From Fen731 sp964354265 (GTDB lineage: Bacteria; Actinomycetota; Humimicrobiia; Humimicrobiales; Humimicrobiaceae): DNA of 5,542 nt. Of the stretch, positions 5,402-5,542 are shown piece after piece; position 1 is the stretch's first letter, and each line of letters opens with the position of its first letter. The position numbers were made by a program, and so were the translations under genes. Where the stretch lies: the NCBI GenBank assembly GCA_964354265.1, contig CAYGYY010000111.1, forward strand, positions 1-5,542, read 5' to 3'. A model generated the notes under the pieces. That model made no database searches and had not been told where the DNA came from. It was given only the letters and a program-made list of their open reading frames with translations.

Positions 5402-5451
5402 GAGCAGCAGTTTTACGTTTTCTCCAGTTAAGATCCTCAATTTTATTGTTT

Positions 5452-5540
5452 AAGCTATCTTTCATAGTTCGACAATCTCAACTTCTAATCACCCAATACT
5501 AATGCATTGCAGTGGTTTTCTATAGGCGTCAAGATAGCTT
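5452..5540. repeat. Perfect 10-bp inverted repeat spaced 69 bases
   Basis: aagctatctt (5452-5461) and aagatagctt (5531-5540) are exact inverted copies, and a weaker match, catag against ctatag, continues inward from them. The 89-base unit has no reading frame of note. It could be a small MITE with 10-bp ends, the base of a structured RNA, or paired protein sites. The window ends two bases later, so an outward continuation cannot be seen. Confidence 0.4.
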
Positions 5541-5542
5541 TT

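Noticed and set aside
5337..5465. 42-residue minus-strand reading frame starting MKDSLNNKIEDLNW
   Set aside because: It overlaps the 3' end of the membrane protein gene, has no ribosome binding site, and its second half is antisense to coding sequence.
1..5542. CRISPR array, tRNA or rRNA gene
   Set aside because: No regularly spaced identical repeats, cloverleaf with a CCA-type acceptor, or rRNA-like conserved sequence was found by reading both strands.

Overview
The window is AT-rich (intergenic tracts fall as low as about 7% GC) and reads as an ordinary prokaryotic chromosomal stretch with accessory, partly decayed spacers. I favour a methanogenic archaeon of the Methanobacterium type, with a low-GC Clostridia-like bacterium as the alternative. 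For an archaeon: three genes lack a Shine-Dalgarno site but have TATA-like boxes at about the expected distance, and the gene mix (FkbM methyltransferase, DUF3887-like lipoprotein, small multi-TM protein, stand-alone RRM protein) fits such genomes. Against it: there is a bacterial-looking hairpin plus T-run at 3487-3518 and a bacterial-type lipobox. The assignment is inference.

Layout. 24-290 (+) is a single-domain RRM RNA-binding protein, followed by a strong hairpin (331-358). 537-656 (+) is a 39-residue, very lysine-rich small protein with a good ribosome binding site. 722-1570 (+) is an FkbM-family SAM methyltransferase. A 310-base spacer carries two clean palindromes just ahead of an aldo/keto reductase (1881-2828, +), whose C-terminus looks short and whose stop codon lies against a GC-rich palindromic element (about 2829-2945).

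2946-3549 has no intact gene. It holds a diverged copy of a sequence also found after the methyltransferase gene, a possible C-terminal gene fragment on the minus strand (3136-3282), a 130-base tract of about 7% GC, and two consecutive hairpins, the second a textbook terminator. These lead into a SnoaL/NTF2-like protein gene (3550-3993, +).

3990-4380 (-) is a decayed C-terminal transposase remnant with a frameshift and an in-frame stop. 4482-4889 (-) is a DUF3887-like lipoprotein, divergent from a three-TM membrane protein (4982-5401, +). The last 140 bases have no convincing gene but contain a perfect 10-bp inverted repeat.

The genes look like independent single units with their own spacers rather than an operon or a pathway. 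I found no CRISPR array, tRNA, rRNA or obvious defence system. The most interesting material is in the spacers, not in a new multi-gene system.
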